Shown: positions 35,660 to 44,144 of the stretch, one piece after another
Position numbering within the stretch: position 1 is the first letter of the stretch
Layout: every line of letters starts with the position of its first letter
Assembly: GCF_029946515.1 (NCBI RefSeq)
Contig: NZ_JARZHH010000008.1
Location: forward strand, 62,001 to 126,000
Origin: Polyangium sp. 6x1
GTDB taxonomy: Bacteria > Myxococcota_A > Polyangia > Polyangiales > Polyangiaceae
DNA: 64,000 nucleotides
Direction: 5' to 3'
Made by a program: the position numbers and the translations under genes
Notes under the pieces: model-generated
Database searches by the model: none
What the model saw: the letters and a program-made list of their open reading frames with translations, nothing else
What the model was told of the DNA's origin: nothing

Positions 35660-38161
35660 ATGAACGGACACCCTCCGCCCTCTCATCGAGAAAAATACCG
35701 CTCGAATTTGAGATTTTGCAGCGCCCTCTCCCTCGGCGCCCTGAGCCTCTGCGCGGCCGCGTGCGAGGTTTTCGTGGGCGACGAAGACCCGGCGGAAGCC
35801 ATCGTCGCTTCCGCGGCTGCGCCGCTCGTCCGGAGCGCCACGGCCCCGCCGGAGGAGATGGAGCTCGTCTTCCAATCGCGCGTCGAGGAGACCGAGGACA
35901 AGGAGATCGTCAGGAGCGAGGTCGTGGGCGAGCTCGACGTCCAGCAGCGCGACCGCGTCGCGCGGCCCTATCGCTTCGTTCACGAGGCCACGATCTATTC
36001 CGAGGAGGCCTGGGCCCGCGGAGGCAAGGATGGCGTGACGGAGCGTGGATACCGGGTGTGGCGTCATGCCAACAAGACCCCGCTCGACATCAACGCCCGC
36101 ACCTCGGCCCCGCCCGTCGTCAACGCGAATGTCGCGAAATTCGTCGCCGACGCGGCCGACGACGAAGTCCTGCAGCTCGCCTTGAAGCTCCGCAATTTCC
36201 CCGAATGGAACGTCCCGCTGGCCCCGACTGCCACGGCCATGAGCCCCGCCGACGTAAAGGAGCAGTCGCAGCGGCGCGAGACCGCCATCCGGGATCGTGA
36301 GGCTCTGTTCGACAGGATGACCGCAGACATCGCCGCGCAGGTGGAATCCCTCGGCGGTCGCGTGTCGGTCCGGCACAAGAAGTCCGGCTGGCTGCGGGTG
36401 GAGGTGCCAGCCGCGGGATTCGAGACACTGGCCGGCAATACGGCGCTCGCCCGCATCGACGGACCTTATGGCAAGGAGGGCGGGCCGGCCTGGGCGCTGG
36501 GTGAAGGCCGGAAAAAAGAATACATGGACGCCGACAAGTTCCACGCCGCGGGCTTCGACGGCGGGGAGCCCAATCCGGGGCGACACTCGTACGGGAACAT
36601 CATCATCGGCATGAACGAGCCCGACGGTTACGAGAGCGGCGCCTGCGCCTTCAAGGACGGCGCGGGCTGCACCGGCACGAGCCGCATCGCCGCGACGTAC
36701 CGCTGCGACGACGCCGACTCCGACGGCAACGTGTGCGAGCCTGGGGTCGTCGAGACGAACAGCGTCGACAACCACGGCACGGCCACCACGTCGATCGCCA
36801 TCGGCGATTACACGGAAGGACAGGCCAACGGCAAGGCATTCGGCGATACCTGGGCGTCGAATACCTGCACCTCCAGCGCGCAATGCAATGGCCAGCCCTG
36901 CGAGAGCAACCTGTGCGCGCACAGCAGCGCGTGGGAAAACAACCGCACGGGCGTGGCCCCGGAGGCGAGCGCGATCCTCTTCGGCGTCACCTTGAGCGGG
37001 TCGGCGAAGGAGAGCAGCTTCACCGACATGTTCGACGACGCCATCGACCTCAACCTCGATATCACCAGCAACTCGTGGGGGTGGGGCGACACCGATTGCG
37101 ATCTCGCGACGTCCGACCCCACGGAGGACGAGGTCGAAAACGCCTACGACGATGGAATCCTCGTCGTCTTCGCCGCCGGAAATGAGAATGGCGACGATGC
37201 CACGAGTTGCCAGATCCGCGACCCGGCGGACACGCCCAAAGCGTTCACCGTCAACGCCTACGACGCCGGCGAGGCCAATTGCGCGAACTACCCGTCCACG
37301 CGTTGCCTCCTGGACAAGGTCAACTGCCCCACGAAAGAGGGCGTCATCAAGGGTTGCTCGGCGCGCGGCGGCGCCGACGTCCAGGTGGCGGGACGCGGCC
37401 TGCGTACCGATGCCGTTTCGATCGTCGATCTGGTCGCGCCCAACAACGTCGGAAGCGTCACGTATCCGTCTCCGGGCACGGGTACCGAAGGCAGCCAGGT
37501 TGGCGGCTTCGTCGGCACCAGCGCCGCGACGCCGCACGTCTCCGGGCTCGCCGCGCTGGTCAAGTCCTGGTACCTCGACCAGGGTTTGACCTGGGTGAAC
37601 TCGCCCGGACGCCTCCACACCATGATGCTCGCCATGGGCGATCGCCATTTCAGCAGCGATCCGACGAGCGCCACGACGTGGACGACGCAGATCGCGGCCA
37701 CACCGGACAAATGGTACGGCGTCGGTCGCGCCCGCCTTCGCCTGCTCGAAAGCTCCGGTGGCCTCAGCCCCTGGGCCAATCACTTCGCCACGTACACGTT
37801 CACGGCGCAGGGCAGCGTGGTGTATAACCCCTTCGGCAAGAATCCCATGCCCTCCGGGATCGAGCTCGTGAAGTGCGTCGCCATGCAGGCCGAGGACATG
37901 TCGAGCAAGACGGACATCAGCGAGATCAAGCTGAGCGTGCGCGTCCTGCCCAATGCCACGGGGACGACCTGCTCGGGCACCTCCACGGCGACGAGGATCA
38001 GCGACAATTTCGATACCAAGAAGGTCGCGGCGCTCGAGGGCTTCGCCTTCACGAATAGCTGCGTCGAGGTCACGCTCGACGCCGAAAACGTGACCACCCA
38101 GGGCGTCACCGTGCACACGATGTGCTATTACGCGGGAATCAACGACGATGAATCGCTCTGA
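35660..38161 (+). CDS. Subtilisin-family (S8) serine protease lipoprotein
   Basis: An 833-residue lipoprotein (lipobox AAAC, about residue 35) with an N-terminal propeptide-like region (about 60-280), an S8 catalytic domain and a C-terminal beta-sandwich (about 700-833). Catalytic His lies in DNHGTATTS (about 372), the oxyanion Asn in FAAGNENG, and catalytic Ser in VGTSAATPHVSG (about 621). The usual D-T/S-G around the catalytic Asp is not clear: the matching strand reads IIIGMNEPDGYE, so the Asp is either displaced or replaced. A Cys-rich insert lies before the His and another (CTSSAQCNGQPCESNLC) after it. ATG 35660 has GGAGAAG at the right distance; ATG 35648 is the alternative. Expression is predicted to depend on sigma54. 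The next gene overlaps its end. Confidence 0.88.
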   Translation: MNGHPPPSHREKYRSNLRFCSALSLGALSLCAAACEVFVGDEDPAEAIVASAAAPLVRSATAPPEEMELVFQSRVEETEDKEIVRSEVVGELDVQQRDRVARPYRFVHEATIYSEEAWARGGKDGVTERGYRVWRHANKTPLDINARTSAPPVVNANVAKFVADAADDEVLQLALKLRNFPEWNVPLAPTATAMSPADVKEQSQRRETAIRDREALFDRMTADIAAQVESLGGRVSVRHKKSGWLRVEVPAAGFETLAGNTALARIDGPYGKEGGPAWALGEGRKKEYMDADKFHAAGFDGGEPNPGRHSYGNIIIGMNEPDGYESGACAFKDGAGCTGTSRIAATYRCDDADSDGNVCEPGVVETNSVDNHGTATTSIAIGDYTEGQANGKAFGDTWASNTCTSSAQCNGQPCESNLCAHSSAWENNRTGVAPEASAILFGVTLSGSAKESSFTDMFDDAIDLNLDITSNSWGWGDTDCDLATSDPTEDEVENAYDDGILVVFAAGNENGDDATSCQIRDPADTPKAFTVNAYDAGEANCANYPSTRCLLDKVNCPTKEGVIKGCSARGGADVQVAGRGLRTDAVSIVDLVAPNNVGSVTYPSPGTGTEGSQVGGFVGTSAATPHVSGLAALVKSWYLDQGLTWVNSPGRLHTMMLAMGDRHFSSDPTSATTWTTQIAATPDKWYGVGRARLRLLESSGGLSPWANHFATYTFTAQGSVVYNPFGKNPMPSGIELVKCVAMQAEDMSSKTDISEIKLSVRVLPNATGTTCSGTSTATRISDNFDTKKVAALEGFAFTNSCVEVTLDAENVTTQGVTVHTMCYYAGINDDESL

Positions 38162-38576
38162 GCGCACGCGACCGGGGCTCTGGCAAGCAGCCCTCGCCTT
38201 GCTACTCGTACCTGCGTCGCTGGCTGCTCTGGCCGGTTGCGCCCGCGCACGTGGTACCACGAAGGACGCGCCGGACTGCGCTGTCGCGCGGGTCGGGGAG
38301 GACGTCGTGACCGTCGCGGATGCCGAGGTGGTCCGGGCCGCCATTCAACCGCCGCTGACGCGCGACGAGGCGAAGCGCCTGGCCGTCACGGCGACCGCGG
38401 CCTATCGCCTGAAGCACCCGGATGGGCCCATGGCGGGCATCGGCGCCCGCCTTTCGGCGCACCGTGAGGCCATTCGCGACCGCTCCGCTTCGGGCACCCT
38501 GCCCATCGAGCCCGGTGCCTGCTGGGCCGGACAGGAGCCCGGAGCGCCGCAGTCCGTTTCTCACGCACAACGCTAG
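38148..38576 (+). CDS. Small lipoprotein with SurA-N-like segment
   Basis: A 142-residue lipoprotein (lipobox LAGC, about residue 30) whose start lies 14 bp inside the end of the subtilase gene, so the two are probably translated together. After the anchor, VARVGEDVVTVADAEVV followed by a helix recalls the N-terminal SurA/trigger-type chaperone segment that precedes parvulin domains (pattern V-A-x-V-G-x-x-x-I-T-x-x-x-F), but no parvulin domain follows. It may assist folding or export of the protease. The stop is the palindrome CTAG shared with the convergent gene. Confidence 0.6.
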   Translation: MNRSERTRPGLWQAALALLLVPASLAALAGCARARGTTKDAPDCAVARVGEDVVTVADAEVVRAAIQPPLTRDEAKRLAVTATAAYRLKHPDGPMAGIGARLSAHREAIRDRSASGTLPIEPGACWAGQEPGAPQSVSHAQR

Positions 38577-39181
38577 CGCGCGTAAATCGTCGGCCCCTCT
38601 TCCCAGGAGAGCCACGACTCCGAGATGACGAGGAACGTCGAGGCCGACGTCATCCCCTTGTAGCCGAACTCCACGCCGAGCCATTCGAATGCCCGACGAT
38701 CGCCGGGCCGCACCGGGAACACGATCTCGCCGGCCTCGGGGAACGGGATGAACTCGTCCGTGCCCACGGGATCGAGCTTGATCGACACCCCCTCGTGATT
38801 GCCGCCCAGCATCGCGATCTGCGCCGTCGTGGTCGTGCATCGAATCCGCACCCATTCCCGGATCCGGTGAAGCGTGCACCCATTGGCCGACGACCCCGGC
38901 GAAAACGACATCTTCTCGCCGAGCACGTCCCAGTCGGCGTCCTTCGGCCGCGCCGACTTGTCCGACGCAATCGCGAGCGTCTGCTTCGGCGGCACGGCGG
39001 GCCCTGCCTCCTCCCCTCCGTCGCCCCCGTCCTCCGCGCCCGCGTCCGAGAGCGCCGCGACGCTCCCGAGCGGCGCCTCCGCGGCGGGCGGCGCGTCCTC
39101 TGCGCTCGCCCAGCCCGCGAACAGCGCGCCCCCTGCGCATGCCAGCGCCACGAACCCGATCGTACCCTTCTTCGTCTTCAT
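38573..39181 (-). CDS. Secreted protein of unknown function, partner of the di-haem lipoprotein
   Basis: A 202-residue protein with a cleavable signal peptide (cut after GWASA), then an acidic Asp/Glu/Gly/Ala-rich stretch (about 30-65) and a compact C-terminal domain (about 75-202) with two Cys (CTLHR and IRCTT) that could form a disulphide. ATG 39181 overlaps the stop of the upstream gene (ATGA), so the two are coupled. The domain is beta-rich (for example IAMLGGNHEGVSIKLDP, IVFPVRPGDRRAFEW). I do not recognise the family; related short exported proteins are common in myxobacteria. Its final TAG overlaps that of the convergent gene in CTAG. Confidence 0.65.
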   Translation of the reverse strand: MKTKKGTIGFVALACAGGALFAGWASAEDAPPAAEAPLGSVAALSDAGAEDGGDGGEEAGPAVPPKQTLAIASDKSARPKDADWDVLGEKMSFSPGSSANGCTLHRIREWVRIRCTTTTAQIAMLGGNHEGVSIKLDPVGTDEFIPFPEAGEIVFPVRPGDRRAFEWLGVEFGYKGMTSASTFLVISESWLSWEEGPTIYAR

Positions 39182-41400
39182 AACGTCCCCAGGAATGCCA
39201 CGAGCGCGATGCGCTCTTCCTTGGTGAGCTGGTTCGTGTTCCCCATGCGATCGTCGTTCCGCTCGACGAGCTCTTCGAGCGTCGAGAATCGCCCGTCGTG
39301 TGCGTAAGGCGCCGTCCCCCCGACAAACCGCAACGACGGCGTCTTGTACCCGAGCTCCGGATCCGCCTCGAAGCCCTCCGGCGGCGGCAGCTTCGAATAC
39401 ACGGGGTACGGCGCGCGATCGCTGTAGTCCATCTCGGGCACGTGGCAGCCCGCGCATTTCGTCTCCACGCGCAGAAACACCTCCTGCCCCTTCTTTTCCA
39501 TGGCCGAAAGCTCCCGCGCCTTGCGCGGCGGCGGCACGAGCCCGAGCCGCAAGAACGCCCGCAGCGCCATCGCCCGCTCGGTGAGCTCCTTCCGATCGTG
39601 CCCGTACGGCAAATCGCCCCACCTGTGCAGCAGAAACCCGTTCGTCAATCGATGCGTGAGGTGCGGGCTCTCCCCGTGCCATCCATAAGGCCCCTCGTAC
39701 ACCACCCGCCCCGCGAGCATCGGTGTTTGGCGCGCAAAACCCCCATTCGTCCCTTTGTCCCCATCCCAGATCGGGATGTTCGCCGCGCCCGCGAAGAAGT
39801 TTGGATGTTGCCCGACGGCCTGGGCCTCGTGCCAGACGTGCCCATCGTCTCGCCCCTCCGGATGGCACCCCGCGCAGCCCATCCCGCCGCTCGTCACCTC
39901 GTCCGAGCCATTGTAATAAAGCCGCCGGCCGAGCGCCGCCTGCGCGGGCAGCGGCTCCTCGCCGAGCCGCATCCATTGATTCTTCCGCGAATCGAAGAAC
40001 ACCACCTCGACCGAATGCGTCGCCCGGCAGAACACGAACGCCGATCGGTCGTCCGCGCCGAGCGCGATCCCGCTCGGCGCGCCGCAGCCCGTCGCCACCT
40101 TGTATTTCGGATCCAGATCCTTCCGCAGCTCGACCTTCGCCGCGACGAACAGCGCCGGATCGATCGGCCCCGCATGAAGCTCCGCCAGCTCGTCCGTCCC
40201 CTCCGAGGCCACGAGCAGCGTATCCGTGCTCTTCCGATACACGATCGCGCGCGGCTGCACGAACGGGTTTGGCGTGGAACGCGGACCGTCGCCGCCCGTC
40301 TCCCCATCCGTCGCCATCCCCGCGGCTTGCGGCGTCGTCATCTTCGGGGCCGCGAGGCGCGTCGGCGCGAGCGGCGTATCGTCGTTCGTCAGCAGCACAT
40401 CGACCGCCGACACCCCCATCCAGACCTGCGGCCCCAATCCGCCGAGCGCGTGCCGCGCCACGTAGAGCTTCTTCCCATCGGGCGACAGCACCGCCGAATA
40501 CGCGAGCGACGCATTCGACTTCGTCCCCACCGGCGTGCGGAGCGGCGACGCCGGCAGCTTGATCGGGTGCGAAAACGCCGCCGCGCCGTCGATCCCGTCG
40601 ATCCGCGTGAGATCCGTTCCCACGAGGTGCGTCACGTACGCCGCTTTCCCGCTCGGATGCACCACCACGGCGCGTGGCTCGCGCGGCACGTCCAGGGAAA
40701 ACCGCACCTTTCCCGTCGCGATCTCCACGCCCGACACCTGGTGCGTCCAGGCGCTCGTCACGAGCGCCATCGATTCATCGGGCGTCACGGCCACGCCCCA
40801 CGCATCTTCGGGCAATTCGATCCGCGACTCGACCACGAGCCCCTTTTCGGCGTCCGGCCGCATCACGAGCAAAAGCCCCGCCCCCGTCGCCGACGGCACC
40901 GTCTTCGGCTTCACGTAGACCTCGGGCCCTTTTGCTTTCGTCACCGCCGGCGCCGCGCTCGCCGACGCTGTGGGCGCGGGCGCCGCGCTCGCCTCGCGCT
41001 CCTCCGGCGACAGGTCCGTGCCTGGCGCGATCGCCCCTTCGCTCCGGATCGTCACGAGCACCCGATCCGCGAGCGCGAGCACCTGGGCCGGCTGCCCGGG
41101 CACCTTCACGGCCTTCGCGGGCTTGTCCACGTCCACCGGCATCGCGATCACGTGCACCACGCCCCGATCCTCGTCGGCCACGTAAAGCGCGTCATCCGAG
41201 GGCGAACGCGCGATCGTGCTGCCCTCCCGCGCCACGGCCTTCGGTCTTTCTTTCGGCGTGGGCGCCTCGGCCGCGCCGTTCGCCGCCGCGCTCGTCGTCT
41301 CCGCCGGGCTCGGCGTGGGCCCCGCTGTCTTCTCGCCTCCCCCCTTGCATGCGACGAAGGCCGCTGCGACTGCGATCGGATAGCCCCATGAAAAACGCAT
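39178..41400 (-). CDS. Di-haem lipoprotein: YVTN-type beta-propeller plus MauG/cytochrome-c-peroxidase-like domain
   Basis: A 740-residue lipoprotein (lipobox FVAC, about residue 18) with a low-complexity linker. Residues about 55-470 show propeller repeats of the YVTN/Lvp kind (for example VVHPSGKAAYVTHLVGTDL, LSPDGKKLYVARHALGG). The C-terminal part has two haem c motifs, GCAGCHPEG (about 505) and KCAGCHVPE (about 647). They are followed by YKTPSLRFVGGTAPYAHDGRFSTLEEL, the signature of the di-haem peroxidase/MauG family that supplies the distal region. Such proteins oxidise peptides or metals or reduce peroxide outside the inner membrane. First gene of a two-gene unit; a possible -24/-12 element lies at 41451. 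Confidence 0.87.
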   Translation of the reverse strand: MRFSWGYPIAVAAAFVACKGGGEKTAGPTPSPAETTSAAANGAAEAPTPKERPKAVAREGSTIARSPSDDALYVADEDRGVVHVIAMPVDVDKPAKAVKVPGQPAQVLALADRVLVTIRSEGAIAPGTDLSPEEREASAAPAPTASASAAPAVTKAKGPEVYVKPKTVPSATGAGLLLVMRPDAEKGLVVESRIELPEDAWGVAVTPDESMALVTSAWTHQVSGVEIATGKVRFSLDVPREPRAVVVHPSGKAAYVTHLVGTDLTRIDGIDGAAAFSHPIKLPASPLRTPVGTKSNASLAYSAVLSPDGKKLYVARHALGGLGPQVWMGVSAVDVLLTNDDTPLAPTRLAAPKMTTPQAAGMATDGETGGDGPRSTPNPFVQPRAIVYRKSTDTLLVASEGTDELAELHAGPIDPALFVAAKVELRKDLDPKYKVATGCGAPSGIALGADDRSAFVFCRATHSVEVVFFDSRKNQWMRLGEEPLPAQAALGRRLYYNGSDEVTSGGMGCAGCHPEGRDDGHVWHEAQAVGQHPNFFAGAANIPIWDGDKGTNGGFARQTPMLAGRVVYEGPYGWHGESPHLTHRLTNGFLLHRWGDLPYGHDRKELTERAMALRAFLRLGLVPPPRKARELSAMEKKGQEVFLRVETKCAGCHVPEMDYSDRAPYPVYSKLPPPEGFEADPELGYKTPSLRFVGGTAPYAHDGRFSTLEELVERNDDRMGNTNQLTKEERIALVAFLGTL

Positions 41401-41450
41401 CGTCCCTGTCTCTCCCGGACCGCGTGGCCCCTGCCTTCACCGCAGCGCCG

Positions 41451-41466
41451 AGCAACGCTCGGCCCT
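41451..41466 (-). promoter_or_regulatory. Possible sigma54 promoter for the di-haem lipoprotein
   Basis: On the minus strand AGGGCCGAGCGTTGCT keeps GG, the C at -24, correct spacing and a perfect TTGCT, but misses three -24 bases. Transcription would start near 41439, 39 nt before ATG 41400. No enhancer-like repeats are visible nearby. Confidence 0.35.
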
Positions 41467-41545
41467 CGGCCCCTCGTCCAGGGTCCCGCGAGAGCACGCA
41501 TCTTACCTCGGTAGAGGCGCCTTGATCATGATAAGGTTCTCCCCC

Positions 41546-42052
41546 ATGACGACGGAGATGCGCAAGCTCGTCGAGGAGCTCTGTTCTCCGGCATGCGCCG
41601 GTCGCAAACCAGGCACGAAGGAGGGTGACGCGGCGCGCGCGGCCGTCGTATCGGCGCTCCGCGGCGCGGGCCTCGACCCGCACGAGCAGCCTGTCCCGGG
41701 CCTGCGCGGCGCGAACGTCGTCGCGATCCTCCCCGGCGACGTCGAGCGATATGTGCTCGTCGGCGCCCATTTCGACCACCTCGGCAAGCTCGGCGGCCAG
41801 GTCTACTGGGGCGCCGACGACAACGCCGCGGCCGTTGGCATCCTCCTCGAAGTCAGCCGCGCCCTCGCCGCAAAGCGACCGACCGGGCGCGGCGTCATCC
41901 TCGCCGCGTTCGACGGCGAAGAGCCCCCGCATTTCACACAGAACACGATGGGCTCGATATTTTTCGCATGCGACCAGGCCGGCGCCCTGCCGGAGCCGCT
42001 CCGCGATCACGCGTCGATGCTCGTGGGCATGCTCGAATCGAAGCTCGCCTGA
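41546..42052 (+). CDS. M28-family metallopeptidase, C-terminally shortened
   Basis: A 168-residue protein with the first half of an M28 aminopeptidase: GAHFDHLG (metal His and Asp), GADDNAAAVG (bridging Asp) and AFDGEEPPHF (catalytic Glu and metal Glu). Family members usually have about 280-320 residues; here the strand and loops that carry the last Asp and His ligands are missing, the chain ending with a short helix. There is no signal peptide. ATG 41546 is preferred over the TTG at 41522. It lies 11 bp before the first PAS-STAS gene and may share its transcript. It is either a decayed peptidase or a minimal version with altered metal ligation. Confidence 0.75.
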   Translation: MTTEMRKLVEELCSPACAGRKPGTKEGDAARAAVVSALRGAGLDPHEQPVPGLRGANVVAILPGDVERYVLVGAHFDHLGKLGGQVYWGADDNAAAVGILLEVSRALAAKRPTGRGVILAAFDGEEPPHFTQNTMGSIFFACDQAGALPEPLRDHASMLVGMLESKLA

Positions 42053-42063
42053 GGTGCGCCGCG

Positions 42064-43005
42064 ATGGATCACGCCGCACGCATGCGCCGCATCGTCGACA
42101 CCCTCTCGCGCCTCGTCGACGAAGAGATCCCCCCGCTCCTCGACGTCGTCGAGGACGGCCCGCTCGGCGACATCGAACGTGAGGTCAACCGCGCGGTCAC
42201 GAGCCTCGGCGCGCGCCTCGAAGAGCGCTTGCTCTTCAGCGTCGGTCCCGTCGTCGTCTTTCGCTGGCGCGCCGAGCCCGGCTGGCCCGTGGAGTACGTC
42301 TCGCCAAACGTCCTCGATCTGACGGGGTATCCTGCCGAAGAATTCCTCTCCTTCACGCGGACCTACAACGACCTCATCCTCCCCGAGGACCTCCCGCGCA
42401 TCACCGAGGAGCTTCGGACCTTCGAGGCGAGCCGCGCCGAATGGTTCACCCAGTCGCCCTACCGCATCACGAAGCGCGACGGCCGCATGATCTGGATCTC
42501 CGATACCGCGGTCATCCACCGCGACCCGTGGACGCGAGAGATCACCCATTATTTCGGATACATCGTCGACAGCACCGCCCACATCGAGCAATCCGTCCGC
42601 CTCCAGCAAAACGAGCGGGCCCTCCGCAAGCTCGCGAGCCCCCTCCTGCACGTATGGGACGGGATCCTGGCGATGCCCGTGATCGGCGCCCTCGACGAGG
42701 CCCGCGCCGCGCACATGACCGAGACCTTGCTCCAGGCGATCACGCGCGGCGGCATCCAGGTCAGCGTCATCGACTTGACGGGCCTCGACGATGTCGACGC
42801 GGCGACGCTCGAGCACATCCTGCGAATGGTCCGCGCCGCCGAGCTCCTCGGGAGCCGGTGCCTCGTCTCGGGCATTTCGCCCCGGGTCGCCGCGGCTATC
42901 GTATCGCTCGGCATGGACGTGACGAAACTGCGCACGTTCGCCACGCTGAGCGCCGCGCTCGGCCACGCCCTCCGGCATAAAAATTTCCACGACGCCGGCC
43001 CGTAG
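42064..43005 (+). CDS. PAS-STAS protein, RsbR-like (copy 1)
   Basis: A 313-residue cytoplasmic protein. An N-terminal helical segment (1-55) precedes a PAS domain (about 60-185, with VEYVSPNVLDLTGY and YRITKRDGRMIWI) and a C-terminal STAS domain (about 200-313). In the STAS part VIDLTGLDDVDAATLEHI corresponds to the conserved turn that holds the Thr/Ser phosphorylated by RsbT-type kinases in RsbR. Proteins of this layout form stressosomes or bind related switch kinases. No RsbS, RsbT or RsbW gene is adjacent. It is a close relative of the next gene (similar length and domain borders), evidently by tandem duplication. Confidence 0.88.
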   Translation: MDHAARMRRIVDTLSRLVDEEIPPLLDVVEDGPLGDIEREVNRAVTSLGARLEERLLFSVGPVVVFRWRAEPGWPVEYVSPNVLDLTGYPAEEFLSFTRTYNDLILPEDLPRITEELRTFEASRAEWFTQSPYRITKRDGRMIWISDTAVIHRDPWTREITHYFGYIVDSTAHIEQSVRLQQNERALRKLASPLLHVWDGILAMPVIGALDEARAAHMTETLLQAITRGGIQVSVIDLTGLDDVDAATLEHILRMVRAAELLGSRCLVSGISPRVAAAIVSLGMDVTKLRTFATLSAALGHALRHKNFHDAGP

Positions 43006-43050
43006 AAGAGCGCACAGCGCGGCATCCGCATTGCGCCTCACGGACGCCTG

Positions 43051-43077
43051 GCGAATTCCGTCGTTGTCCGAATTCGC
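43051..43077. terminator. Hairpin between the two PAS-STAS genes
   Basis: GCGAATTC (43051-43058) and GAATTCGC (43070-43077) form an 8-bp perfect stem with an 11-nt loop in the 188-bp gap after the first copy. It suggests that the second copy has its own promoter. Confidence 0.45.
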
Positions 43078-43101
43078 TCCGCGTATGACCCGCGTAAACC
43101 C

Positions 43102-43131
43102 CTTGTCGACGGAACTGCGGCTGGGCTAAAC
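43102..43131 (+). promoter_or_regulatory. Possible sigma70-type promoter of PAS-STAS copy 2
   Basis: TTGTCG (43102-43107) and TAAACT (43126-43131) are separated by 18 bp and placed about 60 bp before ATG 43194. The match is moderate (four of six bases in each box). Confidence 0.3.
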
Positions 43132-43193
43132 TGGACTGGTTTTCATTCGGGGGGAGAAACTTCGGGGGGGAGCTCGAAGCCGAAGGGACTCCC

Positions 43194-44144
43194 ATGGATC
43201 AAGCCGAGAGACTGCGTCGAATCTCCGCGACCCTGGCACGCCTCGCCAACGAGGAGCTGCCCGACTTCATCGAGGATATCGACGAAGGCCCGCTCGGCGA
43301 CATCGAACGGAACCTCAATCGCACGATCGGCACCCTGGCCACGCGCCAGGAAGAGCGCCTCCTCTTCTCCGTGGGCCCGGTCGTCGTCTTTCGCTGGCGC
43401 GCCACGGAGGGCTGGCCCGTCGAGTACGTCTCCCCGAACGTGGCCGCACTGACGGGGTTCCCGACCGAGGATTACCTCGCGGACAAGGTGAAATACTCGG
43501 ACCACGTCTACCCGGAGGACCTCCCGCGCGTGATCGAGGAGGTCAGCACGAACAGCGCGAGCGGCGCCGAATGGTTCGCCCACGAGCCTTACCGCATCCA
43601 GCGCCGCGACGGCCAGACGCTCTGGATCGCCGATTATACCGTCATCCGCCGCGACCGGGCGAGCGGCCAGATCACCCATTATTTCGGCTACATCTTCGAC
43701 ACCACCGACCGCATCGAGCAATCCCTTTTGCTCGAGCGCAACGAGCAGACCCTGAAGCAGCTCAAGAGCCCGCTCTTGCACGTGTGGGACGGCGTCCTCG
43801 CGATGCCCGTGCTCGGGGCCGTCGATGCGTCGCGCGCCTCGGCCATGACGGACGCGCTGCTCGCCGAGATTACCCGCAGCAGCGTCCGCGTCACCGTCCT
43901 CGATCTCACGGGCCTCGAGGACGTCGACACGGCCACGCTGGATCACCTCCTGCGCATGATCCGCGCGGTGGAGCTCCTCGGTAGCCGTTGCCTCGTCTCC
44001 GGCGTCTCGCCCCGGGTGGCCACGATCATCGTCGCCCTCGGCGTCGACGTGGCGAAGCTCTCCACGTTCGCCACGTTGAGCTCCGCCCTCGGACACGCCC
44101 TCGGACACGCGACGCGCCGCCGCCCGGGCCGCCTCAACGCGTGA
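43194..44144 (+). CDS. PAS-STAS protein, RsbR-like (copy 2)
   Basis: A 316-residue paralogue of the gene at 42064 with the same order: N-terminal helices (1-55), PAS (about 60-185, VEYVSPNVAALTGF) and STAS (about 200-310, VLDLTGLEDVDTATLDHL). The two proteins agree along the whole length, most strongly in the STAS domain and in LLFSVGPVVVFRWRA. The PAS cores differ more, which suggests different inputs to one output. The end overlaps the convergent DUF2236 gene by 11 bp. Confidence 0.88.
   Translation: MDQAERLRRISATLARLANEELPDFIEDIDEGPLGDIERNLNRTIGTLATRQEERLLFSVGPVVVFRWRATEGWPVEYVSPNVAALTGFPTEDYLADKVKYSDHVYPEDLPRVIEEVSTNSASGAEWFAHEPYRIQRRDGQTLWIADYTVIRRDRASGQITHYFGYIFDTTDRIEQSLLLERNEQTLKQLKSPLLHVWDGVLAMPVLGAVDASRASAMTDALLAEITRSSVRVTVLDLTGLEDVDTATLDHLLRMIRAVELLGSRCLVSGVSPRVATIIVALGVDVAKLSTFATLSSALGHALGHATRRRPGRLNA

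Noticed and set aside
41546-42052. Calling the shortened M28 gene a pseudogene
   Set aside because: Frame, codon use and start look normal and there is no visible frameshift; loss of function is not shown, so it is kept as a CDS.
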